DNA of 64,000 nucleotides from Synechococcus sp. MU1643 (GTDB taxonomy: Bacteria; Cyanobacteriota; Cyanobacteriia; PCC-6307; Cyanobiaceae), in assembly GCF_020514095.1 (NCBI RefSeq), contig NZ_VTKY01000003.1, positions 181,531 through 245,530 of the forward strand, written 5' to 3'. A program made the position numbers and the translations under genes. Positions 37,828-46,867 of the stretch are shown here, in pieces. Below the pieces are notes generated by a model. That model searched no databases. It worked only from the letters and a program-made list of their open reading frames with translations, and had not been told where the DNA came from. Every line of letters begins with the position of its first letter. Positions within the stretch are counted from its first letter, which is position 1.

Positions 37828-38349
37828 ATGGCGGTTGCACCTGAATCCCAACGGCGTCGCCTACCGGGCTTGGAGCTGCTCCAATCAGCTGCACCAGCGC
37901 CGGCGGAACCCTTAAAAACCTGCCTGGGCGCTCTTCAGAGGGAGTGGCGCAAGGATGACCATCTGGCAGCGCTATGGCAGGACTGGCCGAGAGTTGCAGG
38001 AGCGCAACTGGCACCGCACTGCCGACCCTTATCGCTGCAACGCGGGGTGCTGACCGTGGGAGCCAGCCATCCCCAATGGCGCCAGGCTCTCCTCTACAAC
38101 CGGCCCCAGCTCATCAGCGCCCTGCATCAAGCAGGCCATGCGGTGCGTGATCTGCGTATCCAGCAACACCACCCCCTTCAATCACCTGTGCTGGAAAGCG
38201 AAGCCAGCGTCTGGGCCGAGCATCCGAGCCGTACCGATGTCCATGGAATGGGGACGTGCCCGGACTGCAGTCGACCAGCTCCCAACGGAGAAATCAAGCT
38301 CTGGGGGCACTGCGGTTTTTGCCATCGCCAGACCTTGTCAACGTCTTAA
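37828..38349 (+). CDS. DUF721 (DciA-like) protein with C-terminal zinc ribbon
   Basis: 173 residues. The middle part, LAALWQDWPRVAGAQLAPHCRPLSLQRG followed by LTVGASHPQWRQALLYNRPQLI, is the KH-like DUF721 fold of DciA, the ancestral loader of replicative helicase DnaB. A C-terminal pair of CxxC motifs (C144/C147 and C162/C165) forms a probable zinc ribbon. The N-terminal 30 residues are proline/alanine rich. Divergent from the PspA gene. Loader function is inferred from the family. Confidence 0.78.
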   Translation: MAVAPESQRRRLPGLELLQSAAPAPAEPLKTCLGALQREWRKDDHLAALWQDWPRVAGAQLAPHCRPLSLQRGVLTVGASHPQWRQALLYNRPQLISALHQAGHAVRDLRIQQHHPLQSPVLESEASVWAEHPSRTDVHGMGTCPDCSRPAPNGEIKLWGHCGFCHRQTLSTS

Positions 38350-38360
38350 GGCTCAAAGCC

Positions 38361-40190
38361 TCAATACCGCTCCGGACGCGGCTCCCGCCAGTCGGCATCG
38401 ACGCCGGCGATCTTCAGAGTTTGTGCCCGTTCTTCAAGGCGACTGCGGTCCAGACGCCACACGTCGTAAATCCCGATCTGACCAAGCAACTTAGGGTGGA
38501 GGTCGATCCAATGGTCATGTTCTGCCGTGCCGCGATCGATCAGAACCAACACGGTGCTGGATGCAGCCGGGCTCCCGAGGGGGTATCCACTCCAGCCGCG
38601 TCGCTGTTCATGGGCCAGGCGATCCGCAATGTTGACCAACGCCCCATCGGATTGACCTTCGTAGACGATTACTTGATCTGTGTAGAAATGCAGAGAAGGC
38701 TTCATGGCGCCAACCATGACCATGGGCTCTCCACTGCGCTGTTGCGACAACATCAGTGAAGCTGCGTCGCGGACCGGTTGCTGACGCAGTCGATCGGCGA
38801 GCTCGGCGATGGGGATCAGCGCTGTGAGATGAAATCCGAGCAGACAGCCCTGCATGGCCAGCAAGGCCTTAGCGGCAGCACGACGCTGAAGCAACAGACA
38901 GGCTCCAAGCGCGGCGGCAGCGCTGAACCAGACCGCAGCCCAGTTCAACAGACCGCTGGCCAGCAAATCCAGCGACAGCGTCGGCATCTCCGGATCGTCG
39001 ATCAAGGGAACCCAGAGCGATCCCAGCCAAAACCCAGCGACCAGGACGGCAATCAGCGCCAGGCAAGTTCCCCACGCCATCCGTTGCCAGCGCGATGAGC
39101 CCAGCGTGGCCTGGGCCACCAACAGGGCCGCTGCGGGGGTGGCGGGCAACCAATAACTGGGGAGCTTGGTGGCTGCGGTGGTGAACAGCAGCAGCACCGC
39201 CAACAGCCAGCAAGCTGCGAATTGATGTAACGAGTGCTCCGGAGCGACCGGCGATCGGGGCACCCGCGCCAACCCCAACAGCAGAAAGGGCGTGAAGGGC
39301 AAGGCAGCCACGAGCATCACCGGCCCGAAAAACCACCAAGGCTGGAGGTGGTCGTTCACCACGGAGGTGAAGCGTTGAAGGTTGTGGTAGCCAAAAAAGC
39401 TGTCCCAGAAGGGCTGTCCTTCCACCAGCAACTCCAGGGCGTACCAGGGAAGGCTGATCAGAGCGGTGAGCAGCAACCCGGGCAGCGGGCGCAGCCTCCG
39501 CCAGGGCTGAACGAGATCCCGTCGCAACGCTCCGAACATCAGCAGAGCGAGTCCTGAAAGCACCACAGCGACCGGCCCCTTGGCCAGAACTGCGAATCCG
39601 AGGATCACCCAGGCCGGCCACCAGGCCACCTCTTGGGGGGCGGCAAAACGCCGCCACTGCAGCAAAAAGCTGAGACCCAGCAGGCCACACAGCAGGGCAT
39701 CACTCACCGCGGTGCGGCTCCAGACCAGCACCAGGGGGGAAAATGCAAATGCCAGCGGTGCGACCAGGGCCGTCAAACGCGGACGCACATCGCCTGAGAA
39801 CGGCCAGCGCAGCACGGTATCGGCAAGGCCCAGCATCAGCCCGACCGTGGCTAGGGCGGAAGGAAGCCGTGCCGCCCAACTGCCGAGAGGATCCCAAACC
39901 TCACGTCCGGGAAAGGCATAGCCGAACCCCATGAGCCAGTACACCAGGGGCGGTTTGTCGTAACGAGGTAAGCCATTCACCCGAGGCGTCAGCCAGTCGC
40001 CGGTGTCAGCCATGGCCCGCCCGGCTGCGGCAAACAACGGCGGAGTTTCATCCACCACGCCTGTAGATCCCAGCCGCCAGAACGTGATGACGAGTCCCAG
40101 GGCCAGCACAAGCGCCAGAACCTGGCGCCGCTGTCGTCCTGAAACATTGACCGACAAGGGACTCTTAGCTTCTGAGGTTGATGCTGACAT
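38361..40190 (-). CDS. Glycosyltransferase family 39-like membrane protein (ArnT/PMT type)
   Basis: 609 residues with about twelve membrane helices and the N-terminal GT39 signature: DETPPLFAAAGRAMADTGDWLTPRVNGLPRYDKPPLVYWLMG, with the acidic pair after the first helix. These enzymes use polyprenyl-phosphate sugars to modify lipids or proteins at the periplasmic face. Its 5' end overlaps the GT4 gene by 26 bp, suggesting joint envelope-glycan work. Confidence 0.87.
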   Translation of the reverse strand: MSASTSEAKSPLSVNVSGRQRRQVLALVLALGLVITFWRLGSTGVVDETPPLFAAAGRAMADTGDWLTPRVNGLPRYDKPPLVYWLMGFGYAFPGREVWDPLGSWAARLPSALATVGLMLGLADTVLRWPFSGDVRPRLTALVAPLAFAFSPLVLVWSRTAVSDALLCGLLGLSFLLQWRRFAAPQEVAWWPAWVILGFAVLAKGPVAVVLSGLALLMFGALRRDLVQPWRRLRPLPGLLLTALISLPWYALELLVEGQPFWDSFFGYHNLQRFTSVVNDHLQPWWFFGPVMLVAALPFTPFLLLGLARVPRSPVAPEHSLHQFAACWLLAVLLLFTTAATKLPSYWLPATPAAALLVAQATLGSSRWQRMAWGTCLALIAVLVAGFWLGSLWVPLIDDPEMPTLSLDLLASGLLNWAAVWFSAAAALGACLLLQRRAAAKALLAMQGCLLGFHLTALIPIAELADRLRQQPVRDAASLMLSQQRSGEPMVMVGAMKPSLHFYTDQVIVYEGQSDGALVNIADRLAHEQRRGWSGYPLGSPAASSTVLVLIDRGTAEHDHWIDLHPKLLGQIGIYDVWRLDRSRLEERAQTLKIAGVDADWREPRPERY

Positions 40191-41274
40191 CCGCCATCAG
40201 TCCTGTTCGGACCCAAGATTCAACACGCTGACTGAAGACATCACAGGAAGCATTCTCCTCAGCCCAGCTGCGGCAGTGAGAGCGCTCAATGCTGCCAACG
40301 CGCCGCAAAGCCTCAGTAAGGGCGGCAACATCGTCGGGCGGCACCAACCAGCCTGTGCGACCCGAACAGATCAGCTCCCCGGGTCCACCGCGGTCATAGG
40401 CAACGACCGGAACACCACAGGCAAGGGCCTCAACCACAACGTTGCCGTAGGCCTCGTTCCATTTCGGTGTGTTGATCAGAGCGCGGCAATGGCCCATCTC
40501 CTGCTGCAGCTCCTGGGTCGATCGAAATCCACGCCAGTCGATCGTGTCTTTGGGAACACTCGACTCCACCTGTTGCGCATAGGCGTCGTCCTCACGCAAC
40601 CCCCAAACCAGAAGCTGTTCACCCAAGGCAGCCGCAACGGCAGCAGCATCCTCCAGACCCTTTTCCGGAGCGATGCGGCCCGCCCAACCCAGGGGGCCAT
40701 CGGTCTGGCGCTGAAAGGTGTAATTGCTGAGATCAAATCCGTTGCCCACAACATTGGCGGGAGGGGGGAGCCGGAAATCAGCGGCCTGGCGGTGGGTGTG
40801 AAAGGCAAGGCGACGTGAATCCCAGGCGGCGACGGATTCGATCACATCGCGCATCACCGCAGCCACATCTCCCATGCTCACGAGATGAAAGAGCCTGGCG
40901 CTGACCCGTTGCGTCAGCCACAGCGGCAGCCAGTCATACCCACCGTTGATGACAGCGTCGGCAGACTGCCCCGCATCGAGCGCGGCCTCCCAGAGAGCCG
41001 GCAGAAGACTGTTGCGGGGAATTTCGACCGGTGCATGCTCGGCGGCATGCTGCCAGCTGGGCTGATTCACACCCTCCACCTCCAGCAGCTCAACTCCGCT
41101 GCAGTCGGCGGGCAGCGTGGAGCCCTTGGCGGCCACAACCGTGAGCCTGTGGCCCCGCCGAACCAACCCCTGCACCAAGGATCGGAGGGTGAGCTCCACA
41201 CCACCACCCTCGCCACTGCCGAGAGCCCCGATGGGCGTGTTGACGATGACGAGGTGAAGCGGCGACAAGGTCAT
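40165..41274 (-). CDS. Glycosyltransferase family 4 protein
   Basis: 369 residues. GT-B fold: N-terminal LHLVIVNTPIGALGSGEGGGVE donor loop and C-terminal GWAGRIAPEKGLEDA plus EAYGNVVVEALACGVPVVAYDRGGPGEL, the EX7E nucleotide-sugar signature. ATG 41,274 overlaps the upstream DMT permease stop (ATGA); further upstream codons are not family-like. Probably cell-wall or exopolysaccharide assembly. Confidence 0.87.
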   Translation of the reverse strand: MTLSPLHLVIVNTPIGALGSGEGGGVELTLRSLVQGLVRRGHRLTVVAAKGSTLPADCSGVELLEVEGVNQPSWQHAAEHAPVEIPRNSLLPALWEAALDAGQSADAVINGGYDWLPLWLTQRVSARLFHLVSMGDVAAVMRDVIESVAAWDSRRLAFHTHRQAADFRLPPPANVVGNGFDLSNYTFQRQTDGPLGWAGRIAPEKGLEDAAAVAAALGEQLLVWGLREDDAYAQQVESSVPKDTIDWRGFRSTQELQQEMGHCRALINTPKWNEAYGNVVVEALACGVPVVAYDRGGPGELICSGRTGWLVPPDDVAALTEALRRVGSIERSHCRSWAEENASCDVFSQRVESWVRTGLMADVSINLRS

Positions 41275-42212
41275 GACGAGGGATCCGTAAGCGGCAACGG
41301 CTCCCAAAACCGGCGCCGTTGACTGACGAAGATCACCGACACGAGCACCAGCACGACACCGATCCACTGGAGCAGATCAAGGCGCTCTCCCAGCAACCAC
41401 CCACCAGTGGCCAGCGCAAACACAGGGGTGAGAAATCCCAGGCTGCTGAAACTGGTGAGATCGCGCTGATTGGCGAACCAGAAAAACAATCCGTAGGCCA
41501 AGGCGCTTCCGAGCAGGCTCGCGTAACCCATGCGCGCCCAGTCCGTTGCCGTCCAGGCCAAACCAGCATCTGTGCCCTGGAGGGCATGAAGCCCGAACAG
41601 GGGAAGCCCCCCCAGCACCATGTGCCAGGCCGTGACGGTGACTGGATCGCTGTGGCGTGAGGCAAAGCGGATCAAGACCGTCCCAGCAGCCATGGCGAGG
41701 GATGCCAGCAACATCCAGCCTTCACCGGGCTGAAACAACTGCTGCACCGCCGGCGGATCAGCCAGCAACCACCAATGTCCCAACAGCTCAGAGGGCAGGC
41801 CAATGCAGACGATTCCCGCCAAACCGATGGCCAGCCCCATCCAGCCGATGGGATTGATCGACTCCCTGAAAAGAGCACGTGCCATCAGGGCAACCAGCAG
41901 AGGTTGGCAATCAATCAGGACGGAACCGAGACCCGCTCCTGTGCCCTCCAACCCCCGTGCCAAAAGGCCTTGAAACAAAGTGGCATCCACCAGGGTGAAC
42001 AAGAGGAACCAAAGCAGATCACGAGAATCGATCGCCAAGCCACGGCCGGTCCACTGGCCCCAGAGCAAAAGAGCCAAACCGGCGGGCACGAGGCGAAAGC
42101 CAGCAACCAGCCAGGGCCCTGCGCTGGCGAGCAATGGCGCCATGGCGGTCATCGCCGTTCCCCAAAGCGCAAAGGGCAACACCATCAGAAACCAGAGTCG
42201 CAATGACGGCAT
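41271..42212 (-). CDS. EamA/DMT-family permease
   Basis: 313 residues and ten membrane helices in two EamA repeats. First repeat begins LRLWFLMVLPFALWGTAMTAM; second around LLASLAMAAGTVLIRFASRH. Such drug/metabolite permeases export amino acids or sugars; substrate unknown. ATG 42,212 is chosen; the frame upstream to 42,293 runs across the divergent sppA start. Coupled by ATGA to the GT4 gene. Confidence 0.87.
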   Translation of the reverse strand: MPSLRLWFLMVLPFALWGTAMTAMAPLLASAGPWLVAGFRLVPAGLALLLWGQWTGRGLAIDSRDLLWFLLFTLVDATLFQGLLARGLEGTGAGLGSVLIDCQPLLVALMARALFRESINPIGWMGLAIGLAGIVCIGLPSELLGHWWLLADPPAVQQLFQPGEGWMLLASLAMAAGTVLIRFASRHSDPVTVTAWHMVLGGLPLFGLHALQGTDAGLAWTATDWARMGYASLLGSALAYGLFFWFANQRDLTSFSSLGFLTPVFALATGGWLLGERLDLLQWIGVVLVLVSVIFVSQRRRFWEPLPLTDPSS

Positions 42213-42265
42213 GGATGAGCGCTTGGGTGCTCTTTTTAAGATCTGGAGCGATGCAGATGCGCAAC

Positions 42266-43078
42266 ATGATCTGGCCCTGGCGGCGAAAATCACGACGAAG
42301 GATGGCGCGAATCGTTGTTGATGGCCCCATCACCGGCGCCACTCGGAAGCGGGTGCTTAAAGCGTTACGGGAGGTGAAGCAAAGGGAATTTCCAGCACTA
42401 CTGCTGCGAATTGACAGCCCCGGCGGCACGGTTGGAGATAGCCAGGAAATTCATGCAGCCCTGATGCGACTTCGAGAACAGGGTTGTCGCGTGGTGGCCA
42501 GCTTCGGCAACATCTCAGCGTCCGGAGGCGTCTACATCGGCGTTGCTGCTGAAAAAATCGTCGCCAATCCCGGCACGATCACCGGTTCCATCGGGGTAAT
42601 CCTGCGGGGCAACGATCTCTCGCGGGTGTTCGAAAAGATCGGGATTCGCTTCGACACGGTGAAGAGTGGTCCGTTCAAGGACATCCTTTCCCCTGATCGT
42701 CCGCTGAGCGATGCCGAACGGGCACTGCTTCAGGAGCTGATTGACAGCAGCTACGGCCAGTTCGTTGGGGTTGTGGCTCAGGGGCGAAACCTTGATCTGG
42801 AGACAGTGAAGCGCTTCGCAGATGGACGGGTGTTCAGCGGAGAACAGGCGCAGGCCCTGGGCTTGGTGGATGAACTCGGCGACGAAGAGCATGCCCATCG
42901 CCTTGCTGCGCAGCTGGCCGATCTCGACGCGGACGACATTCGTCCCGTCACCTTGGGCAAGCAACGTCGCAAGCTCAGTGGCTTGCTGCCGGGATCCCAG
43001 CTCTTGCATCAACTGCAGCAGCGCCTCTCGATTGAATTGATGGGGAGCGGTCAGGTGCTTTGGCTGTACCGCCCATGA
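42266..43078 (+). CDS. sppA: Signal peptide peptidase SppA (peptidase S49)
   Basis: 270 residues, the short single-domain form. Nucleophile Ser86 lies in GNISASGGVYIGVAAE, and the general-base Lys lies in VKSGPFKDILSP (residue 133 most likely). ARIVVDGPITGATR begins the S49 fold. The N-terminus has no clear signal peptide: it is a basic MIWPWRRKSRRR. Start ATG 42,266 chosen; the frame goes further up but without homology. The chorismate mutase ATG overlaps its stop. Confidence 0.88.
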   Translation: MIWPWRRKSRRRMARIVVDGPITGATRKRVLKALREVKQREFPALLLRIDSPGGTVGDSQEIHAALMRLREQGCRVVASFGNISASGGVYIGVAAEKIVANPGTITGSIGVILRGNDLSRVFEKIGIRFDTVKSGPFKDILSPDRPLSDAERALLQELIDSSYGQFVGVVAQGRNLDLETVKRFADGRVFSGEQAQALGLVDELGDEEHAHRLAAQLADLDADDIRPVTLGKQRRKLSGLLPGSQLLHQLQQRLSIELMGSGQVLWLYRP

Positions 43079-43479
43079 CCAGCTCACCCCTTGTTCTGAG
43101 AGGCCTGCGCGGGGCCACCACCTGCACGGAGAACAGCACAGAGGCCATCCAAGCGGCGGTCAGCGATTTGATCGATGCCCTTGTCGATCGCAATGATCTG
43201 ACGCCCAACCAGCTGGTGTCGGTGACCTTCTCGGTCACCGCCGATCTCGACGCCTGTTTCCCGGCAGCCATTGCACGCCGGCGGCCCGGCTGGGACACGG
43301 TGGCCCTGCTGGACTGCCAGCAAATGGCGGTTCAAGGAGACCTCCCCCGCTGCATCCGTGTTCTGGCCCACGCCTGGATCCCGCAGGAGCAGCAACCGGT
43401 GCATCCTTATCAAGGCGCCGCGCATCGGCTCAGGCCAGACCGATCTGGTCCAACTGACAGATCAGTCTCCGACCCCTGA
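43075..43479 (+). CDS. aroH: Chorismate mutase, AroH type
   Basis: 134 residues of the trimeric AroH class: VLRGLRGATTCTENSTEAI with the active-site Arg residues, then LVSVTFSVTADLDACFPA and the C-terminal RCIRVLAHAW. Converts chorismate to prephenate for Phe/Tyr synthesis. ATG overlaps the sppA stop by 4 bp (ATGA). C-terminal 20 residues are diverged. Family identity is strong. Confidence 0.9.
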   Translation: MTSSPLVLRGLRGATTCTENSTEAIQAAVSDLIDALVDRNDLTPNQLVSVTFSVTADLDACFPAAIARRRPGWDTVALLDCQQMAVQGDLPRCIRVLAHAWIPQEQQPVHPYQGAAHRLRPDRSGPTDRSVSDP

Positions 43480-43533
43480 GATCACCGCCCCGTGGTTGGA
43501 CTCAGGAGAATCCCACCATCAAGATGCTTCCCA

Positions 43534-44109
43534 ATGGCCCGTTTCACCACCAGACGCTTGCTTGCTGGAGTCGGCACCGCTGCAGCTCTACTGATTGGCT
43601 CAGCCTTCACCGAGGCTCCCGAGCAGATCGCCCACGCCCAAGGCACACCGGGGCTTATGGAATTCCGCTGGGACAACGATCGTGACTACCGGAAGCTGTA
43701 CTACTACCAGACCTCCAGCATCGAAAACGACCGCTCGGAGTGGTATCTCACCCTGCGCGAAAAGGACCGAAAGACAGCGATCCTCAAACTCACCGTCACC
43801 GTTCCGGACTACTTCGACTCCAAGCTCAAACCCCACCGCATGCACCTGTGCCGCACCAGCGTCGGCAGCATGATGAGCCGGAGCAAGTGCCTCGAAGAAA
43901 TCCCTGCAGTCATCGAGGTCAACAAAGACCAAACAGAAATCGTGGTCTTCCCCGACACTCCACTGCCTTCAGACGGGGACTATTCGCTCCGCATCAAGTT
44001 GTTCAATCCTCAGGGGAAGCGCATGTATCAGTTCAACGCCCTAGTGCAGGCCCCCGGTGATGTGCCGATGTCCGGCTACCGCGGAAGCTGGCTTATCGAT
44101 GTGGACTGA
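43534..44109 (+). CDS. DUF2808 secreted protein
   Basis: 191 residues. RRLLAGVGTAAALLIGSAF is a signal peptide (cleavage near AHA). The mature part, MEFRWDNDRDYRKLYYYQTSS, LTVTVPDYFDSKLKPHRMHLC, and PAVIEVNKDQTEIVVFPDTPLP, matches DUF2808, a cyanobacteria-specific exported family of unknown function. ATG 43,534 opens the signal; upstream codons do not. Two cysteines, C109 and C119 region, may form a disulfide. Confidence 0.82.
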   Translation: MARFTTRRLLAGVGTAAALLIGSAFTEAPEQIAHAQGTPGLMEFRWDNDRDYRKLYYYQTSSIENDRSEWYLTLREKDRKTAILKLTVTVPDYFDSKLKPHRMHLCRTSVGSMMSRSKCLEEIPAVIEVNKDQTEIVVFPDTPLPSDGDYSLRIKLFNPQGKRMYQFNALVQAPGDVPMSGYRGSWLIDVD

Positions 44110-44155
44110 CTGATAAAATCCCAGATTCAGATCGGCCGGTAGCCAGGAGACGTCC

Positions 44156-44293
44156 ATGACCAAGCGCACGCTCGGGGGAACAAACCGCAAGAGGAAGCGG
44201 GTCTCGGGTTTCCGTGTACGGATGCGCTCCCACACCGGTCGCCGCGTGATTCGCACACGACGCAAGCGCGGTCGCGTCCGCCTCGCCGCTTGA
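44156..44293 (+). CDS. rpmH: Ribosomal protein L34
   Basis: 45 residues: [20 protein letters not shown] and so on, the universal L34 form of the 50S subunit. ATG 44,156 has AGGAG seven bases before it. A candidate -10 TAAAAT lies at 44,114-44,119. It heads the rpmH-rnpA-PH-yidC-DUF177-ycf46 block. Confidence 0.97.
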   Translation: MTKRTLGGTNRKRKRVSGFRVRMRSHTGRRVIRTRRKRGRVRLAA

Positions 44294-44356
44294 TGGTTTG
44301 GGATGAATCCATATAGGATTCACCCCAAACTCAGCCTCTCCAAACACGATTGGTTG

Positions 44357-44743
44357 ATGGTCCTTCCCGCCTCCATGCGATTGCGCGGGCATCGATGCTT
44401 CAACCGTTTGCACCGATCCTCCAAGCGCCAGCACGGAACCTTGATGGTTCTACGCGTCGCTTCAGGTGACTCCAATCTGCTCCGCCGCGAGTTGCAGGGC
44501 ATCGAAGAGAAGACCTGCCGCTGCGCTCTGGTGATCAGCAACAAGGTGAGCAAACGCGCCGTCAAGCGAAACCGCCTACGGCGGCTTCTGCATGACCATC
44601 TGCGTCGGCATTTTGAACGGCGAAACGACCTGGCAGGCCAGTGGTTGTTGCTCAGTCTCCGCCCGGAAGCCGCGGAAGCCGAACCCACACAGTTGCTCGA
44701 AGAATGCGACAGTCTTCTGAGAAGAGCCGGACTGGATCCATGA
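44357..44743 (+). CDS. rnpA: Ribonuclease P protein component RnpA
   Basis: 128 residues. It contains the RNR motif SNKVSKRAVKRNRLRRLLHD that binds RNase P RNA, after the N-terminal MVLPASMRLRGHRCFNRL. The start at ATG 44,357 matches the family; the frame upstream (44,303) adds 18 residues. It follows rpmH by 63 bp and overlaps the PH-domain gene by 4 bp (ATGA). Confidence 0.93.
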   Translation: MVLPASMRLRGHRCFNRLHRSSKRQHGTLMVLRVASGDSNLLRRELQGIEEKTCRCALVISNKVSKRAVKRNRLRRLLHDHLRRHFERRNDLAGQWLLLSLRPEAAEAEPTQLLEECDSLLRRAGLDP

Positions 44744-45147
44744 CCAGCATTCAGGAAGATGTCCACTACGACGGTGGACCAGCCCGAGGAGATCTGATCT
44801 TCAACATCCTGCTCGGATTCACGCTTATCGGCCTTCCCTTCACCATTGGAGCCGTTGTTCGGGCCTTTTGGCTGCGCTTCCGCATCACCAGTCGCCGCAT
44901 CTCGGTGACGGGGGGCTGGATGGGCAAAGACAAAACCCAAGTGGTGTATTCGCAGATCAGCGAAGTGCGCACCGTGCCCCGCGGCTTCGGTGCCTGGGGA
45001 GACATGGTGCTAGTGCTCAAGGATGGCGCCAGACTCGAACTCCGTTCGATGCCTCGATTCCGGGAAGTGGAGGCCTACATCCTCGAACGCATCAGCAGCC
45101 GTGCGGCCAAAGCGCAAGAGAAAACCACTGAAGGTTTCGCCGCCTAG
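44740..45147 (+). CDS. PH domain (bPH2) membrane protein
   Basis: 135 residues. One or two N-terminal hydrophobic segments ([22 protein letters not shown]) are followed by a bPH2/DUF304-type PH domain, recognised by [37 protein letters not shown]. It fits exactly between rnpA and yidC, the slot where other bacteria carry yidD. Its tie to protein insertion is positional only. ATG overlaps the rnpA stop. Confidence 0.82.
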   Translation: MTSIQEDVHYDGGPARGDLIFNILLGFTLIGLPFTIGAVVRAFWLRFRITSRRISVTGGWMGKDKTQVVYSQISEVRTVPRGFGAWGDMVLVLKDGARLELRSMPRFREVEAYILERISSRAAKAQEKTTEGFAA

Positions 45148-45203
45148 GTGCAGCTGTTCATGCACACTGGCCTCACAACGTCCCGCCCCCCCGTTTCTTC
45201 AAC

Positions 45204-46334
45204 GTGATCGGATACATCTCCGACAACCTGCTGATTCCAATCCTGGACTTCTTCTATGGGTTGGTTCCGAGCTATGGCCTGGCCATCGTCGCCCTCACCC
45301 TCGTGATCCGGATCGCTCTCTACCCCCTGAGCGCAGGATCAATTCGCAGCGCTCGGCGCATGCGCATTGCCCAACCGGTGATTCAGAAACGCCAGGCTGA
45401 GATCAAAAGCCGATATGCCAACAATCCTCAAAAACAGCAGGAGGAGCTGGGCAATGTGATGAAGGAATTCGGCAGCCCCTTGGCGGGATGCCTGCCGCTG
45501 CTGGTGCAGATGCCGATCCTTTTTGCACTGTTTGCAACCCTGCGGGGGTCACCGTTCGCCGACGTCCCCTACACCTTGAACATGAAGGTGTTGCCAGCTG
45601 ACCAGATCGCTGCCGTTGAACCCAAGCCGTTCAACAGCGCCAGCCACTCCATCTTCATCGCTGAAACCGACCACGTACCAGTAATTGCCAGCCTGCCGCG
45701 GGGCACCAAGATTGGCGTCGGCGATAGCGCCACAGTGAACCTTCATACGAAGGACGGCCGCGCCTTCAGCGACGTGCTCACGGATGTTGAGAACCCTGGA
45801 CGCTTTGCCCCAACCTGGGCGGTGACCAAGGGCGATGACATCGTCAGCGTCAGTGAGGACGGCACGATCACGGCCCTCGCCGCCGGTGATGCCACTGTTG
45901 AAGCCAAGATTCAGGGCCTGGCAGCCAGAAGCGGCTTCCTGTTCATCAAAGCCCTGGGTCAGGTGGGCTTCTACGCCGACGGTGCCATCAACTGGGACAT
46001 CGCCATTCTCGTTGCCGGCTTCGGCGTCACGCTGTTCATCTCACAACTGCTGTCGGGCATGGGCATGCCCGCTAACCCTCAACAGTCCACGGCCAACAAA
46101 ATCACTCCGGTGATGATCACGGGGATGTTTTTGTTCTTCCCCCTCCCCGCCGGCGTTCTGCTCTACATGCTGATCGCCAACATTTTCCAAGGTCTGCAGA
46201 CCTTCATCCTCTCCAAAGAGGCACTGCCCGACAACCTCCAGAAAATTCTGGACCAGCAAATGGCCCAAAAAACGGTGACGGTTTCCGCCACCTCAGGTGG
46301 TTCAAGGCTGCCATTTGAACCGAAGGGCAAGTGA
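45204..46334 (+). CDS. yidC: Membrane protein insertase YidC/Oxa1
   Basis: 376 residues with GTG start. Conserved Oxa1 blocks: [20 protein letters not shown] with the groove Arg36, and [18 protein letters not shown]. After the second helix (about residues 156-250) there is an insertion that reads as an Ig-like BIG2 domain ([25 protein letters not shown]), then three more helices. It inserts thylakoid and plasma-membrane proteins. The DUF177 GTG overlaps its stop by 4 bp. Confidence 0.92.
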   Translation: MIGYISDNLLIPILDFFYGLVPSYGLAIVALTLVIRIALYPLSAGSIRSARRMRIAQPVIQKRQAEIKSRYANNPQKQQEELGNVMKEFGSPLAGCLPLLVQMPILFALFATLRGSPFADVPYTLNMKVLPADQIAAVEPKPFNSASHSIFIAETDHVPVIASLPRGTKIGVGDSATVNLHTKDGRAFSDVLTDVENPGRFAPTWAVTKGDDIVSVSEDGTITALAAGDATVEAKIQGLAARSGFLFIKALGQVGFYADGAINWDIAILVAGFGVTLFISQLLSGMGMPANPQQSTANKITPVMITGMFLFFPLPAGVLLYMLIANIFQGLQTFILSKEALPDNLQKILDQQMAQKTVTVSATSGGSRLPFEPKGK

Positions 46335-46867
46335 TCGAGGCACTGGAGCCTGTTCCCCTCCAGGAGCTCCGGGCCCTCGGCGCCGCGAAAGTCTGGGACG
46401 TTGAGGGTGAGCTCGATGAGCTCCCCTCGCTTACACCAGTGCGAGGCCATGTCTCCGCAGAGCACCGCGGCAACGTCTTGGCGGTTCAGGGAAAGCTCAA
46501 CACGATCGTGACGCTCTGCTGCGATCGCTGCCTGAATCAGTTCAATCAGAAGCTCAGTTGCACACCCTCGGAACTGATCTGGCTGGGAGACGAGCAACCG
46601 ACGGCCGACGAGCTGGAGCTCTCCGGAGAGGTCGCCGAGATGGAAGGTTTGGTGGATGTTCTCGATCCACGTGGTCAATTTGACCCGCAGCAATGGGCCT
46701 TCGAACAGCTCAACCTGCTGTTGCCCGTCGTCAACCACTGCGGTGACCACTGCCCAGGCCCACCAGGCCTCGAGCAGCAGTCCGTGGCCCCAACCACCAA
46801 GCCAAAGGAGGTGGATCCCCGCTGGCAGGCCCTGCAACAGCTCCAGCAGCAGATTGACCAGCCATGA
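46331..46867 (+). CDS. DUF177 (YceD) family protein
   Basis: 178 residues. Family of a bacterial protein usually beside rpmF and involved in 23S rRNA/ribosome assembly in E. coli and plants. Cysteines C63, C64 and C67 ([11 protein letters not shown]) and a later CGDHC pair suggest a metal site as in the family. GTG start overlaps the yidC stop (GTGA), and its stop overlaps the ycf46 ATG, so translation is likely coupled. Confidence 0.85.
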   Translation: MIEALEPVPLQELRALGAAKVWDVEGELDELPSLTPVRGHVSAEHRGNVLAVQGKLNTIVTLCCDRCLNQFNQKLSCTPSELIWLGDEQPTADELELSGEVAEMEGLVDVLDPRGQFDPQQWAFEQLNLLLPVVNHCGDHCPGPPGLEQQSVAPTTKPKEVDPRWQALQQLQQQIDQP

